Of a DNA stretch of 64,000 bases, positions 44,567 to 54,822 are shown piece after piece; position 1 is the stretch's first letter; each line of letters starts with the position of its first letter. The notes below the pieces were generated by a model. The model did no database searches. It saw only the letters and a program-made list of their open reading frames with translations, and was not told the DNA's origin. Made by a program: the position numbers and the translations under genes. Source of the DNA: Lachnospiraceae bacterium (lineage in GTDB: Bacteria; Bacillota; Clostridia; Lachnospirales; Lachnospiraceae); contig JAFUGT010000154.1 in assembly GCA_017469275.1 (NCBI GenBank), positions 1-64,000 of the forward strand. The letters are read 5' to 3'.

Positions 44567-44700
44567 CGTATATGTCTCATGGTGTCAGGGATGTTGAGAC
44601 GGATTATGGGCTATATTTTTGATTGAAATATTAAGTATTAATATGTATTATGAAATAAGCGTCATAGGTTATAACTGCTTTAAGTTTGCACAAAAAGCAC

Positions 44701-44725
44701 TTTGACACCTATATCGTATAATAAT
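44701..44725 (+). repeat. TTTGACAC element, copy B (upstream of plsC)
   Basis: TTTGACACCTATATCGTATA followed by ATAAT, about 55 bp before the acyltransferase start. See the copies at 26331 and 59816. Confidence 0.5.
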
Positions 44726-44755
44726 GATGTGAATAAATGATAAGGAGGAAAGGGA

Positions 44756-45496
44756 ATGCTTCGTTTCTATTATGTTATATTGAAAAATATCAAACGGGCA
44801 TGGATGATACCGAGAATGGATTATATTGTTGAGCATCCGGAGAAGTATTCCGAGGAATTCAGATACAGGTATGATCAGAAGGTAGTGCGCCATGTAATGA
44901 GAACCGGAAGAATCAGCACATCTGCCTACGGTATGGAAAATCTTCCGGAAGATGGCGGATATGTAATGTTTGCAAATCATCAGGGAAAGTTTGATGCCCT
45001 GGGAATCATTTATTCACACGAAAGACCTTGTTCGGTAGTAATGGATGAAAAGAGGTCGAACGGTATTCTTGTCAAACAATTTGTAGATCTTGTTAACGGT
45101 AAGAGAATACGGCTTGATGATATTAAGCAGGCGGCGCGAATAATCAGGGAAATGACGGTGGAAGTCAGACAGGGAAGACGATTCATCATATTTCCGGCCG
45201 GAGGTTACAAGCATAGAAATGGCAACCATATTGATCCGTTCAAATCGGGATGTTTCAAAAGTGCGATGAAGGCTAAGGCTCCGATTGTTCCGGTAGCAAT
45301 CGTGGATTCGTGGAAGGTGTTTGATCTCTGGTCGCTTAGACGGATTCATACACAGGTGTATTATCTTAAACCTATATTGTATGAAGAGTACAAAAATCTG
45401 AAGTCAGGCGAGATTTCCGATATTGTATTCCAACGTATATGTAAGGCGGTATGGTTAGGAGAACATGATCTGCCGGGGGAAGCGGTGGAATGTTGA
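44756..45496 (+). CDS. plsC: 1-acyl-sn-glycerol-3-phosphate acyltransferase family protein
   Basis: 246 residues. The acyltransferase motif NHxxxxD is in FANHQGKFDALG (about residues 73-84), with FPAGGYKHRNGNHIDPFKSG as motif III and APIVPVAIVD as motif IV. Such enzymes acylate lysophosphatidic acid in membrane phospholipid synthesis. Motif III has Ala-Gly-Gly where Glu-Gly-Thr is usual, so substrate choice may differ. AAGGAGGAAAGGG precedes ATG. The TTTGACAC repeat lies upstream. The protein is probably membrane-associated from the cytoplasmic side. Confidence 0.85.
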   Translation: MLRFYYVILKNIKRAWMIPRMDYIVEHPEKYSEEFRYRYDQKVVRHVMRTGRISTSAYGMENLPEDGGYVMFANHQGKFDALGIIYSHERPCSVVMDEKRSNGILVKQFVDLVNGKRIRLDDIKQAARIIREMTVEVRQGRRFIIFPAGGYKHRNGNHIDPFKSGCFKSAMKAKAPIVPVAIVDSWKVFDLWSLRRIHTQVYYLKPILYEEYKNLKSGEISDIVFQRICKAVWLGEHDLPGEAVEC

Positions 45497-45546
45497 CATT
45501 CTGCTGATATCCTGATAATTCAATTGATGATCGGGGAGATTGTAAT

Positions 45547-46554
45547 ATGAAATGCAAGCATATAATAATATTTTTGATTATGCTGCTATGCGTGATCACA
45601 GAAGCAAAGCTACATACTTTTGCCGCCGATTATGGTATTGAAACAAATAAAAGTATCCTTGGTACGCCACGGATTAAGAGTGTTACCATAAGATCGAAAA
45701 CATCATTTTTGGTAAAAATCAAACGGGTGTCAGGCGCTAGTGGTTATTATATATGTAATGTGGAAAATGATGGCAGCATTACCAGGTTGAAGACCATCTC
45801 CAACAACCATACCAATGAATTTGTAATTGGAGGATTGAAGTATAAGAAGACTTATCATCTTACAATTTTGGCGTATAAGAAGAATAAAGGCAGCGGCAAT
45901 GTTGAAGTAAGTGCGTGTGATGACAAAATTGTTACCAAGAAATTAAAGGTAAAAAGCATATACAAAAAGGGATTTAAGTATTATTATGATATGGATGGAA
46001 AGAGGCTTGAGGATGTGAGAGGCTTCCTTCCGAAAACCCCAAAGTATATAATTAAGGTAAACACTGAGAGATGTGTAATGACCATATATGCAAAAGATGG
46101 TTCAAGAGGGTATAAGATACCGGTCAAATCATTTCTATGCTCACCGGGAAGGTACACCAAATCGGGCTCATTTAGTCTGGGCACAAAATACAGATACAGG
46201 ACTCTGTTCTATAATTCTTACAGTCAATGGACAGCGGTTATTCATGGCAATATACTATTTCATACGACGCCATATACATCTTATGGCAATAATAATTCCT
46301 TGGATGTAAAGGAATACAACAAACTTGGAACACCGGCTTCCCATGGCTGTGTAAGACTTCAGTGCGTGGCGGTCAAATGGATATATGACAACTGCCCCGG
46401 AAGAACCAGGGTGATAATATATAGAAGCCGCAAGGCGGGACCATTTGGTAAACCTAAATTAGAAAAGATACCTAAGTGGCACAAATGGGATCCGACAGAT
46501 ACCACTGCTAAGAAAAAGTGTGCCAAGCATGGGTGCAACCACAAGGTGTACTGA
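45547..46554 (+). CDS. Secreted L,D-transpeptidase (YkuD) with fibronectin-like N-terminal domain
   Basis: 335 residues. A signal peptide covers about 1-27 (cut near TFAA). Residues about 38-135 are fibronectin type III-like (KSVTIRSKTSFLVKIKRVSG, GYYICNVENDG). The YkuD domain occupies about 165-285, with IHGNILFHT and the catalytic TPASHGCVRLQ (His, Cys, Arg all present). These enzymes make 3-3 peptidoglycan crosslinks or attach proteins to the wall. GGGGAG precedes ATG 45547. The basic C-terminus has CAKHGCNH. It lies just before the histidine kinase gene. Confidence 0.9.
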   Translation: MKCKHIIIFLIMLLCVITEAKLHTFAADYGIETNKSILGTPRIKSVTIRSKTSFLVKIKRVSGASGYYICNVENDGSITRLKTISNNHTNEFVIGGLKYKKTYHLTILAYKKNKGSGNVEVSACDDKIVTKKLKVKSIYKKGFKYYYDMDGKRLEDVRGFLPKTPKYIIKVNTERCVMTIYAKDGSRGYKIPVKSFLCSPGRYTKSGSFSLGTKYRYRTLFYNSYSQWTAVIHGNILFHTTPYTSYGNNNSLDVKEYNKLGTPASHGCVRLQCVAVKWIYDNCPGRTRVIIYRSRKAGPFGKPKLEKIPKWHKWDPTDTTAKKKCAKHGCNHKVY

Positions 46555-46632
46555 TTAAATAGGCAATTACCTATGCACTGATTACAAATAAAAAGAACGA
46601 TGACAGACAACTTGAAATAACAGGTGAAAAAT

Positions 46633-49455
46633 ATGAAATCAATTCAAACAAAGATAAGTATCGTCATACTTGCAATATTAATGGTGGTAACTGTGCTGTT
46701 TATTGTTACTACCATTTTCAGAACCAATATCATTCTGGATACTGATTCGGAGCAGATCATACAATCGACGGCGGATTATTATTGTAATATCATAGATGAC
46801 AATTTTCGCTCCGCAGAGCAGTCTGTGGGCTCTATCTATAACTATGCCATGAAGCGTGCGGAAACGTATACGGATTTTTTGAGCGATGAAGTGCAGAGAG
46901 ACAAATATACCAATGACATTTCAGAACTGGCCCAAAGTATTGCGGAAAATACCCGTGGAGCCATGGCGGTATATCTCAGGTACAATCCTGAGGATTACGG
47001 TTCCAGGAATGGCTTTTGGCATACGATTAATCTTGAAAATGGTTCATGGCAGTCTTCGGTACCTACCGATATGAGCCTATATGAAAAAGATGATATTGAA
47101 CATGTGGGCTGGTATTACGTACCAATAGAGGCCGGAGTACCTATTTGGATGGAACCTTATTTCAATAGGAATCTCGGTGTAGAAATGATTTCATATGTAA
47201 TTCCATACTACTATGATAATTATACTGTAGGTATTATCGGTATGGATATCGATATGGATGTTTTACGCGAGGCGGTTGCTAAGATATCTGTGTACGAAAA
47301 CGGTAAAGCCTTTATGATGTCTCAGGAGGGAGATATCATTTATCATGAATATTACAGGGAAGGGGCATTGTACAGTGAGCTGGACGAAGCAGATAAGGAG
47401 TATTTCAGTCAGGTTTTAAGGTTGAAACCTGATGCTATCAATATGTGGACTTCCAAGGAAGGTGAACAACAGAAAGTTATTCTTAAGAAGTTGAGAAATG
47501 GCATGATCTTTGGAATATATGCACCTTTAGAGGAAATTCAGGCGCCGCAACAGAGATTGCTGCTACAGTTAATGATTATAGCGGCTACTATTTTTGTGCT
47601 TGCGATAATAATAAGTGCGCTATTGGTAAGAACAATCATTAAACCGCTTAAAAAGATGACCGGGGTGGCAGAGCGTTATGCAAACGGTGATTTTGAAGAT
47701 GAAATGAGTGTTGAAAGTGATGATGAGGTTGGTATTCTATCCAGAAGTCTTCAGGTGATGGCAACATCTTTGAAGGAACAGATTGAGATTGCCAACTCGG
47801 CTAACAAGGCAAAGAGTCAGTTCCTTGCCAATATGTCTCATGAGATAAGAACACCTATTAATGCTGTGCTGGGTATGAATGAAATGATATTACGAGAAGC
47901 GGATGACGAGACTATTCTTGAGTATTCAAATAACATTCAGACAGCAGGAAGAACATTACTTTCCATAATCAACAGTATTCTTGATTTTTCCAAAATTGAA
48001 GACGGAAAAATGGATATAATTCCGGTCAATTATGATACGGCAACGGTAATTAATAATCTGGTGAACTCAATTTCTGAGAGGGCAAAAAATAAGGGACTCA
48101 ACCTTATTATTGACATAGATGAGCATTTGCCTACCGTTTTGTTTGGTGATGATGTCAGGGTTACTCAGGTTATAATGAATCTTCTTACCAATGCAGTAAA
48201 ATATACGGAAAAAGGTGATGTGAAACTCTCTATACGTGATGGGGGAAGAGAAGACGGTGCAGTATATCTGGATGTCGAGGTTAAGGATACCGGCATAGGT
48301 ATACGCAAAGAGGATATGGAGAAATTGTATGAATCATTTACACGAATAGAGGAGAAGAGAAACAGAAATATAGAGGGAACAGGACTTGGTATGGCAATTG
48401 TGGCAAAACTCCTTACCATGATGGACAGTGAATTAAAAGTTAACAGTGTATATGGAGAGGGTTCGGTATTCTCATTCAGACTTAAGCAGCATATAGTAGA
48501 TGAGCAGCCAATCGGTAACTATGAAGAACGTATAAGAACAAGTATTAAACAAAACAAAGCCAGGGAAACCTTCAAAGTAGAAGGAGCTGAAATACTTGTT
48601 GTGGACGACAATGAGATGAATCTTAAGGTTGCGGCTAATCTTATGAAGATATATGGTATTGTTCCGGATATGGCTGTATCGGGGAATGAAACAATTGAAA
48701 AAATGAGAAAGAAGAGTTATAATATTGTATTCTTAGACCATATGATGCCGGGTATGGATGGTGTGGAAACACTGAAAGAAATTAGGGAACAGAATATTAT
48801 GGATTCCACAACGGCAATGATTGCCCTTACGGCAAATGCAATTGTTGGCGCAAAGGAAGCATATCTTGCTGATGGTTTTGACGATTATCTTTCCAAACCT
48901 ATTGAGGTAGACAAATTAGAAAAGATACTTCTGGAGTATTTGCCTGAGCATATGATAAAAATGAATAATAATGAAGAAAAAGGCAATGATAACTTGACCA
49001 TAGATCATGCAGAAGATAATTCGTCAGATAAGTTAGTACTCCTTGAATTTGCACCGCAGGATTCTGAAGGTGATGATAACAATGGAATGGACGTTGACTC
49101 TTTAAAAGAGCAACTCGTTAAAATAGGTATTTCCTATGAGGAAGGTATCAAATATTGTGGAAATAGTATTGATTTCTACAGGGAAATTTTGCAGGATTAT
49201 GTGAATGCATACAGTGAGAAGTCTGCAGAACTTAGTGATTATTATCTTCATCAGGATTGGAATTCCTATCGGATTGTTATTCATTCTACAAAAAGTACCT
49301 CAAAAGCGATAGGGGCGAACATGATTTATGAGCCGGCATTAGAGCTTGAGAAAGCAGCTAAAAATGAAGATGATATATATATTATGGATAATCATGACAA
49401 GTTTATTGAATTATATAGAGAAATATCTGACGAGATCAGGAAAACTTTACAATAG
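46633..49455 (+). CDS. Hybrid sensor histidine kinase with Cache, HAMP, receiver and HPt domains
   Basis: 940 residues. TM1 (about 10-30) and TM2 (about 310-332) bracket an outside dCache-type sensor (AVYLRYNPED, GWYYVPIEAGVPIWMEPYF). HAMP lies at about 332-385, the phospho-acceptor in MSHEIRTP (H403), the ATPase domain at about 500-620 (NLLTNAVKYT, DTGIGI, GTGLGMAI), a receiver at about 654-775 (VVDDN, acceptor D702 in FLDHMMPGMDG, SKP lysine) and an HPt domain at about 825-935 with IHSTKSTSKAIG. All phosphotransfer residues are present. ATG 46633 has AGGTG upstream; GTG 46624 is an alternative. The next gene encodes a REC-GGDEF protein, a likely output. Confidence 0.93.
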   Translation: MKSIQTKISIVILAILMVVTVLFIVTTIFRTNIILDTDSEQIIQSTADYYCNIIDDNFRSAEQSVGSIYNYAMKRAETYTDFLSDEVQRDKYTNDISELAQSIAENTRGAMAVYLRYNPEDYGSRNGFWHTINLENGSWQSSVPTDMSLYEKDDIEHVGWYYVPIEAGVPIWMEPYFNRNLGVEMISYVIPYYYDNYTVGIIGMDIDMDVLREAVAKISVYENGKAFMMSQEGDIIYHEYYREGALYSELDEADKEYFSQVLRLKPDAINMWTSKEGEQQKVILKKLRNGMIFGIYAPLEEIQAPQQRLLLQLMIIAATIFVLAIIISALLVRTIIKPLKKMTGVAERYANGDFEDEMSVESDDEVGILSRSLQVMATSLKEQIEIANSANKAKSQFLANMSHEIRTPINAVLGMNEMILREADDETILEYSNNIQTAGRTLLSIINSILDFSKIEDGKMDIIPVNYDTATVINNLVNSISERAKNKGLNLIIDIDEHLPTVLFGDDVRVTQVIMNLLTNAVKYTEKGDVKLSIRDGGREDGAVYLDVEVKDTGIGIRKEDMEKLYESFTRIEEKRNRNIEGTGLGMAIVAKLLTMMDSELKVNSVYGEGSVFSFRLKQHIVDEQPIGNYEERIRTSIKQNKARETFKVEGAEILVVDDNEMNLKVAANLMKIYGIVPDMAVSGNETIEKMRKKSYNIVFLDHMMPGMDGVETLKEIREQNIMDSTTAMIALTANAIVGAKEAYLADGFDDYLSKPIEVDKLEKILLEYLPEHMIKMNNNEEKGNDNLTIDHAEDNSSDKLVLLEFAPQDSEGDDNNGMDVDSLKEQLVKIGISYEEGIKYCGNSIDFYREILQDYVNAYSEKSAELSDYYLHQDWNSYRIVIHSTKSTSKAIGANMIYEPALELEKAAKNEDDIYIMDNHDKFIELYREISDEIRKTLQ

Positions 49456-49501
49456 ACATAAGATGATGCCTATAATTTTTTATTAAACGGGGGGCAGAAT
49501 A

Positions 49502-50848
49502 ATGAGTTTAGATACAGCGGATTGGATTTTGGTCATAGATGATGATGTGACAAATTTAAAGATTGCGGGTAATATATTGAGCAAAAACGGAATGCGTGTT
49601 ACTGCGCTTAACAGTGGACAGGCAATGCTCGATTTCATTGCTGAGGGCAATCGTCCAAATCTTATATTGCTGGACATTCTGATGCCTGATATGGATGGAT
49701 TTGAAGCCTATGAGAAATTAAGAGATTATGAGGATGCTAACAGTATTTCTGAGACACCTATAGTTTTCCTTACAGCGGGAGACCACAAGGAGTACGAGAT
49801 CAAAGGACTTGAGTTAGGTGCCTTGGATTTTGTGAAAAAGCCTTTTGAACCTAATGTTCTGATACACAGAATTAAAAATGTGCTGAATCATACACGTAAG
49901 ATTAAGACTCTTTCGGTAGCAGCCTCCACAGATAAGCTTACTGGGCTGCTTAATAAAGTGAGTACCAATGAATATTTGAAAAAGATATGTAATGAGAATG
50001 ATGGTGCTTTGCTGGTAATTGATATGGATAATTTCAAACTTGTAAATGATCTCTACGGACATGAAGAAGGAGATAGAATATTGGTGGCATTTGCAAGCAT
50101 ATTGAAACATCATTTTCGTTCCCATGATATTGTGGGAAGAATAGGCGGAGATGAATTTGTTGCATTTCTTAAAGATCTCAAGGATAGGGAAGTGCTAAAA
50201 AGAGTCGCTTTGGGACTTAATACAAAATTACATGATGCGGCGCTTAACATTCTTGGAAATGATATGAATATACCCCTTGGAGTTTCGGTAGGTGCAATTA
50301 TAATCCGAAAAGGAACAGATTATTCAGAAGCCTTCAAAAAAGCTGACAAATCACTGTACGCCGTAAAACAAAACGGAAAACATGGATGTTCTGTTTACAT
50401 TGAAGAAGATAGCATTGTCGATTTCTCGAAGACGGAAGAAAAAGATATTAAAAAATGGGATATGATATTAGAGGAGAGGAATGTTTCGAACAGGGCATTG
50501 TTTTTGAGTCAGGACAGTTTCTCGAATGTATACAGGTATATGTTGAGGTATGTCAGAAGATATGACGAGTGTGCCTATAAAGTTCTTTTTACGTTAGTTC
50601 CCCATAATGGGAGTATAAAAGAAGTAGAGTTTAACGAGATAACCGAGTATTTTGGTGAAATATTGGCAACTACTTTGCGCAACAGTGATATAATGATGCA
50701 CGGCGCGCTTAATCAGTTTATGTTGTTATTGCCGATGGTTTCCGAAGATACTATCCATAGTGTAATTGAGAGAATAATGGATAAATGGGAAGAGACCAAA
50801 TATTCAGAGAAAATATCAATTCAATTTGAGACTGAACCGGTAATGTAA
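49502..50848 (+). CDS. Response regulator with GGDEF diguanylate cyclase domain
   Basis: 448 residues. The receiver (about 8-130) has VIDDDVTN, acceptor Asp in LLDILMPDMDGFE and the KKPFEP lysine. The GGDEF domain (about 140-300) has LTGLLNKV, DMDNFKLVNDLYGH and an intact RIGGDEF. RSHD five residues before GGDEF is the inhibitory site that binds the product. It should thus make cyclic di-GMP under feedback control. A further domain of about 130 residues (315-448) has no clear match. The gene starts 46 bp after the hybrid kinase, its likely phosphodonor. Confidence 0.92.
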   Translation: MSLDTADWILVIDDDVTNLKIAGNILSKNGMRVTALNSGQAMLDFIAEGNRPNLILLDILMPDMDGFEAYEKLRDYEDANSISETPIVFLTAGDHKEYEIKGLELGALDFVKKPFEPNVLIHRIKNVLNHTRKIKTLSVAASTDKLTGLLNKVSTNEYLKKICNENDGALLVIDMDNFKLVNDLYGHEEGDRILVAFASILKHHFRSHDIVGRIGGDEFVAFLKDLKDREVLKRVALGLNTKLHDAALNILGNDMNIPLGVSVGAIIIRKGTDYSEAFKKADKSLYAVKQNGKHGCSVYIEEDSIVDFSKTEEKDIKKWDMILEERNVSNRALFLSQDSFSNVYRYMLRYVRRYDECAYKVLFTLVPHNGSIKEVEFNEITEYFGEILATTLRNSDIMMHGALNQFMLLLPMVSEDTIHSVIERIMDKWEETKYSEKISIQFETEPVM

Positions 50849-50882
50849 ATTGATATATTGGAACTGCGAAAGAGGTAGCATT

Positions 50883-52865
50883 GTGAAGAAATTAATTCGA
50901 TATATCAAAGGATATGAGGTGCAGAGTATATTAGCACCCTTGTTTAAATTATTTGAAGCACTTATGGATCTGTTGGTACCTATTGTTGTGGCAAGGATTA
51001 TAGACAATGGAATTGCTACAGGTAATGATGGATACATATGGAAATATTTTTGGTTTTTAATTCTTCTTGCAGCCTTAGGGCTTGCATTTTCTATTACTGC
51101 GCAGTGGTTTGCGGCAAATGCCAGTGTTGGCTTCGCCACAGCGCTTCGCAAGGATCTCTTTGATCATATTCAATCATTTTCTTATACTACTTTGGATAAG
51201 ACGGGAACGGATACTTTGATAACGAGAATGACCAGTGATGTTAACCTGGTACAAAGTGGTGTGAATATGGCGTTAAGACTTCTCCTTAGAAGTCCGTTTA
51301 TTGTAATTGGTGCTATGCTCATGTCTTTTACAATTGATGTGAAATGTGCTCTCATATTTGCAGTTGCCATACCGCTCTTGTCACTTGTGGTAGGCGCGAT
51401 AATGTATATTACTATCCCTTTATTTAAAAAAGTGCAGTCTGCACTTGATGAGGTGTTAAAAATTACAAGAGAAAATCTGACAGGCGTTCGTGTAATCCGT
51501 GCATTTTGCAAAGAAGAGGATGAGATAGAAGAGTTTGATGAGAAAAATATAGCCCTTACCAAACTTAATGAATTTGTCGGGAGAATATCTGCTCTTATGA
51601 ATCCCCTGACATTTTTGATGGTAAATGTTGCCACAATCTTTTTGATTCGCAAAGGAGCTGTTCAGGTTGAACTTGGGGTACTTAAGCAGGGTGATGTTGT
51701 GGCTATGTATAATTACATGGCGCAGATGATTGTTGAACTCATTAAGTTTGCATCTCTTATGGTGACTATTAATAAAGGACTTGCGGGAGCAAATCGAATT
51801 GCGGATGTCTTTGAAATCGATCCGGGAGAGGCAAAGGAGTCGCAGTTGTCAAGAGATGACCGCACCGGTAAGAATAGATTGTTGGCAGACAAGATGCGGA
51901 TAAGAGAAGAGATTGAAGGAGAAAAACGACATGGCCGGATAAAGAAAGCGCATGTTAAGGGGGACCCGGCTAAAGAACAGAAAACCGGGAGGCATGATGA
52001 TAATTTAACTATGGTCAAATTTGATAATGTATCATTTGCGTATAATACCTCCGGTGAAGAGGCAGTATCCGGACTTGATTTTGCCTTGAAACGCGGGCAG
52101 ACTGTTGGAATAATAGGTGCTACAGGAAGTGGAAAAACAACTGTTGTTAATCTTATTCCGGGATTTTATGATACAACCAAGGGAACTGTGTATGTAGATG
52201 GAAAAGACGTGAAGGACTATGACAGGAAAGAGCTGCTTTCGAAGTTCGGCATTGTTCCTCAGAAGGCGGTACTGTTCGAGGGTACAATACGTGATAATCT
52301 TTTGTGGGGTAATGAGAATGCTACCGATAAGGAGCTCTGGAAAGCAATTGAAACGGCTCAGGCAACAGAGGTCGTAAAGGGGAAGAAGGAGGGACTTGAC
52401 TATTATATTGAACAGAATGGTCGAAACCTTTCGGGAGGGCAGAAGCAGAGACTTACCATTGCCAGAGCTTTGGTAAAGAAACCGGAGATACTGATATTAG
52501 ATGATTCAGCCAGTGCTCTTGACTTTGCAACGGATGCAAAGCTGCGTGCCGCCATTGGAAAACTTGATAAGCGTATGACAGTATTTATTGTGTCCCAAAG
52601 AACGTCTAGTATACGAAATGCAGACATTATATTGGTAATGGATGATGGAAGAATCGTTGGTCAGGGTACCCATGACGAGTTGATGAAGTCCTGTGGTGTA
52701 TATCAGGAGATATATTATTCCCAATTCCCTGAAGAGAAGCCTCATGGAGATGTGATTAATAATAAGCGTAATGAAGAGGATAGGACAGAAAAAAACAAAG
52801 CGGCGATAGAGAAGAACACAGAAGGCTCCGGTGCCGATACTTCTACAAAGGGGGTGCCTGTATGA
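50883..52865 (+). CDS. ABC exporter, half-transporter with degenerate ATP site (second system, subunit 1)
   Basis: 660 residues starting at GTG 50883, with AGAGG upstream; an earlier in-frame start lacks a site. The membrane domain (about 5-300) is followed by a charged insert (about 320-380) and an ATPase. Walker A is normal (GATGSGKTT), the signature is LSGGQKQR, but the catalytic Glu is Asp (LILDDSASALD) and the H-loop His is Gln (IVSQRTSSI). A charged tail of about 40 residues ends the protein. The stop overlaps the next start (ATGA), so the two are coupled. Same type as 12423-16171. Substrate unknown. Confidence 0.92.
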   Translation: MKKLIRYIKGYEVQSILAPLFKLFEALMDLLVPIVVARIIDNGIATGNDGYIWKYFWFLILLAALGLAFSITAQWFAANASVGFATALRKDLFDHIQSFSYTTLDKTGTDTLITRMTSDVNLVQSGVNMALRLLLRSPFIVIGAMLMSFTIDVKCALIFAVAIPLLSLVVGAIMYITIPLFKKVQSALDEVLKITRENLTGVRVIRAFCKEEDEIEEFDEKNIALTKLNEFVGRISALMNPLTFLMVNVATIFLIRKGAVQVELGVLKQGDVVAMYNYMAQMIVELIKFASLMVTINKGLAGANRIADVFEIDPGEAKESQLSRDDRTGKNRLLADKMRIREEIEGEKRHGRIKKAHVKGDPAKEQKTGRHDDNLTMVKFDNVSFAYNTSGEEAVSGLDFALKRGQTVGIIGATGSGKTTVVNLIPGFYDTTKGTVYVDGKDVKDYDRKELLSKFGIVPQKAVLFEGTIRDNLLWGNENATDKELWKAIETAQATEVVKGKKEGLDYYIEQNGRNLSGGQKQRLTIARALVKKPEILILDDSASALDFATDAKLRAAIGKLDKRMTVFIVSQRTSSIRNADIILVMDDGRIVGQGTHDELMKSCGVYQEIYYSQFPEEKPHGDVINNKRNEEDRTEKNKAAIEKNTEGSGADTSTKGVPV

Positions 52866-54592
52866 GCAGTTTCAAAACTTTGAAAAAGGTGCTTGGGATA
52901 ATCGGAAGATATAAGATATTACTTATATTCAGTATTATTTTAGCTGCGGTGACAGTCGTACTGCAACTATATATTCCTATTTTGTTTGGTGATGCGATTG
53001 ATGGAATTGTAAGTGCGGGAAAAGTTGATTTTGATATGGTTAGTGATTTTCTTTCAAAGACACTGGCATTAATAATAATCACCTCTGTTGCAACATGGCT
53101 CATGAACGCAATCAATAATCGAATTGCGTATAGTGTTGTAAGAGATATAAGAGCTAAGGCAATTAGACAGATAGAAAGGCTGCCGCTGTCATTTCTTGAT
53201 TCCCATAGTACCGGTGATATTGTGGGAAGGGTTATTGCGGATACGGATCAATTATCCGATGGCTTGCTCCTTGGTTTTACACAGTTGTTTTCAGGAGTTA
53301 TAACCATATTGGTCACGATAGTTTTCATGTTCAGTAAAAATGTAACTATATCTCTGATGGTTATTGCACTTACTCCGGTAAGCTTTATAGTGGCAAGGTT
53401 TATTGCGACCCACACATATACAATGTTTCAAAAACAGACCCGTACCAGGGGAGAGCAGACAGCGCTTATAGAGGAAATGATAGGGAATCAGAAGGTGGTC
53501 AAGGCTTTTGGATATGAGGATAAAGCGGCAAAGCGTTTTGATATGCTCAATAAGGAATTGCAGGAATATTCCAGAAAGGCTGTTTTTTTCAGCTCCCTTA
53601 CCAATCCAAGTACGAGAGCTGTCAACAATGTAATATACGCTTTGGTTGCATTAGTGGGAGCGAACCGGATTATGGCGGGAGCTCTTACGGTAGGCGGCCT
53701 GTCAGTGTTGCTTGCCTATGCCAATCAGTATATGAAGCCTTTCAATGATATAAGCAGTGTTATTACGGAGCTGCAAAATGCTCTGGCCTGTGCCTCAAGA
53801 GTGTTTGCCTTGATAGAGGAGAAACCTGAAAAAAAGGATTCGCCACAGATTATGGATATGGCAAAGGGATATGTTAAGATTGATGACGTATCCTTCTCTT
53901 ATACAGAAAAACAGAAACTAATTGAACACTTTTCATTGGATGTGGAGCCGGGGACAAGGGTTGCCATTGTTGGTCCTACGGGATGCGGTAAGACAACATT
54001 TATTAATCTGCTTATGAGATTCTATGATGTGAATAGTGGAAAAATCATGGTTGATGACTGGGGCATCAAGGATGTGGAGCGTCATTCGCTTCGGAGAAAT
54101 TACGGAATGGTATTACAGGAGACCTGGCTTAAGAACGGAACGATTCGCGAGAATATTGCATTTGGTAATCCCGATGCCACGGATGAGGAGATAATCAAAG
54201 CGGCGAAAGAAGCGCACAGTTGGGAGTTCATACGCCGTATGCCGAAAAAACTGGATACTGTGATAGGTGACAACAGTCTAAGTCAGGGACAGAAACAGTT
54301 GTTGTGCATTACTCGTGTTATGCTGTTACTTCCACCGATGCTTATTCTTGATGAGGCGACTTCAAGCATTGATACAAGAACCGAGGTACAGATTCAGGAA
54401 GCATTTAATAAAATGATGAAAGGACGTACCAGTTTCATTGTGGCGCACCGCCTGTCAACAATCAGGAATGCGGATGTGATTCTTGTGATGAAAGACGGTA
54501 AGATAATAGAGCAGGGCAACCATGAGACGTTGCTTGCAAAGAAGGGATTTTATTCAAAGCTATATAATTCACAGTTTGAACGAACAGCGTGA
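52862..54592 (+). CDS. ABC exporter, half-transporter with consensus ATP site (second system, subunit 2)
   Basis: 576 residues. Six membrane helices (about 18-310) and an ATPase with GPTGCGKTT, LILDEATSSID (catalytic Glu present), VAHRLST (H-loop His present) and a deviating signature LSQGQ. Combined with the partner encoded just before it, this gives one working and one degenerate site. It lacks the long inserted linker found in the paralogue at 14183. It lies downstream of a REC-GGDEF gene but 34 bp separate that gene from the exporter pair, so they may share a transcript. A terminator follows. Confidence 0.93.
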   Translation: MSSFKTLKKVLGIIGRYKILLIFSIILAAVTVVLQLYIPILFGDAIDGIVSAGKVDFDMVSDFLSKTLALIIITSVATWLMNAINNRIAYSVVRDIRAKAIRQIERLPLSFLDSHSTGDIVGRVIADTDQLSDGLLLGFTQLFSGVITILVTIVFMFSKNVTISLMVIALTPVSFIVARFIATHTYTMFQKQTRTRGEQTALIEEMIGNQKVVKAFGYEDKAAKRFDMLNKELQEYSRKAVFFSSLTNPSTRAVNNVIYALVALVGANRIMAGALTVGGLSVLLAYANQYMKPFNDISSVITELQNALACASRVFALIEEKPEKKDSPQIMDMAKGYVKIDDVSFSYTEKQKLIEHFSLDVEPGTRVAIVGPTGCGKTTFINLLMRFYDVNSGKIMVDDWGIKDVERHSLRRNYGMVLQETWLKNGTIRENIAFGNPDATDEEIIKAAKEAHSWEFIRRMPKKLDTVIGDNSLSQGQKQLLCITRVMLLLPPMLILDEATSSIDTRTEVQIQEAFNKMMKGRTSFIVAHRLSTIRNADVILVMKDGKIIEQGNHETLLAKKGFYSKLYNSQFERTA

Positions 54593-54659
54593 ACGTGGTT
54601 ATATAATGATACTCACTGCCACCGGGTAGGAAATGCGATACATTTTATGATATGTATAT

Positions 54660-54721
54660 AGGCATTTGTTCATATATCGTTAGGTCTTAGAAGATATATG
54701 TGCAGATGCCTTTTGTTTTTT
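54660..54721 (+). terminator. Intrinsic terminator after the second ABC exporter
   Basis: AGGCATTTGTTCATATATC (from 54660) pairs with GATATATGTGCAGATGCCT (to 54711) at nearly all positions, followed by TTTGTTTTTT. Confidence 0.85.
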
Positions 54722-54822
54722 CTTAAAGTATAATTGTAAAGGCGGATTATGGAAAGAAATATAAAGATTTCCGAGGGTGTGTAGGTGAGCTGTATATAAT
54801 AGTAGGAGGGAATTTGGGAATT

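Noticed and set aside
54722..54822. NAD-type riboswitch ahead of pnuC
   Set aside because: The leader is short and shows none of the paired core I would expect.
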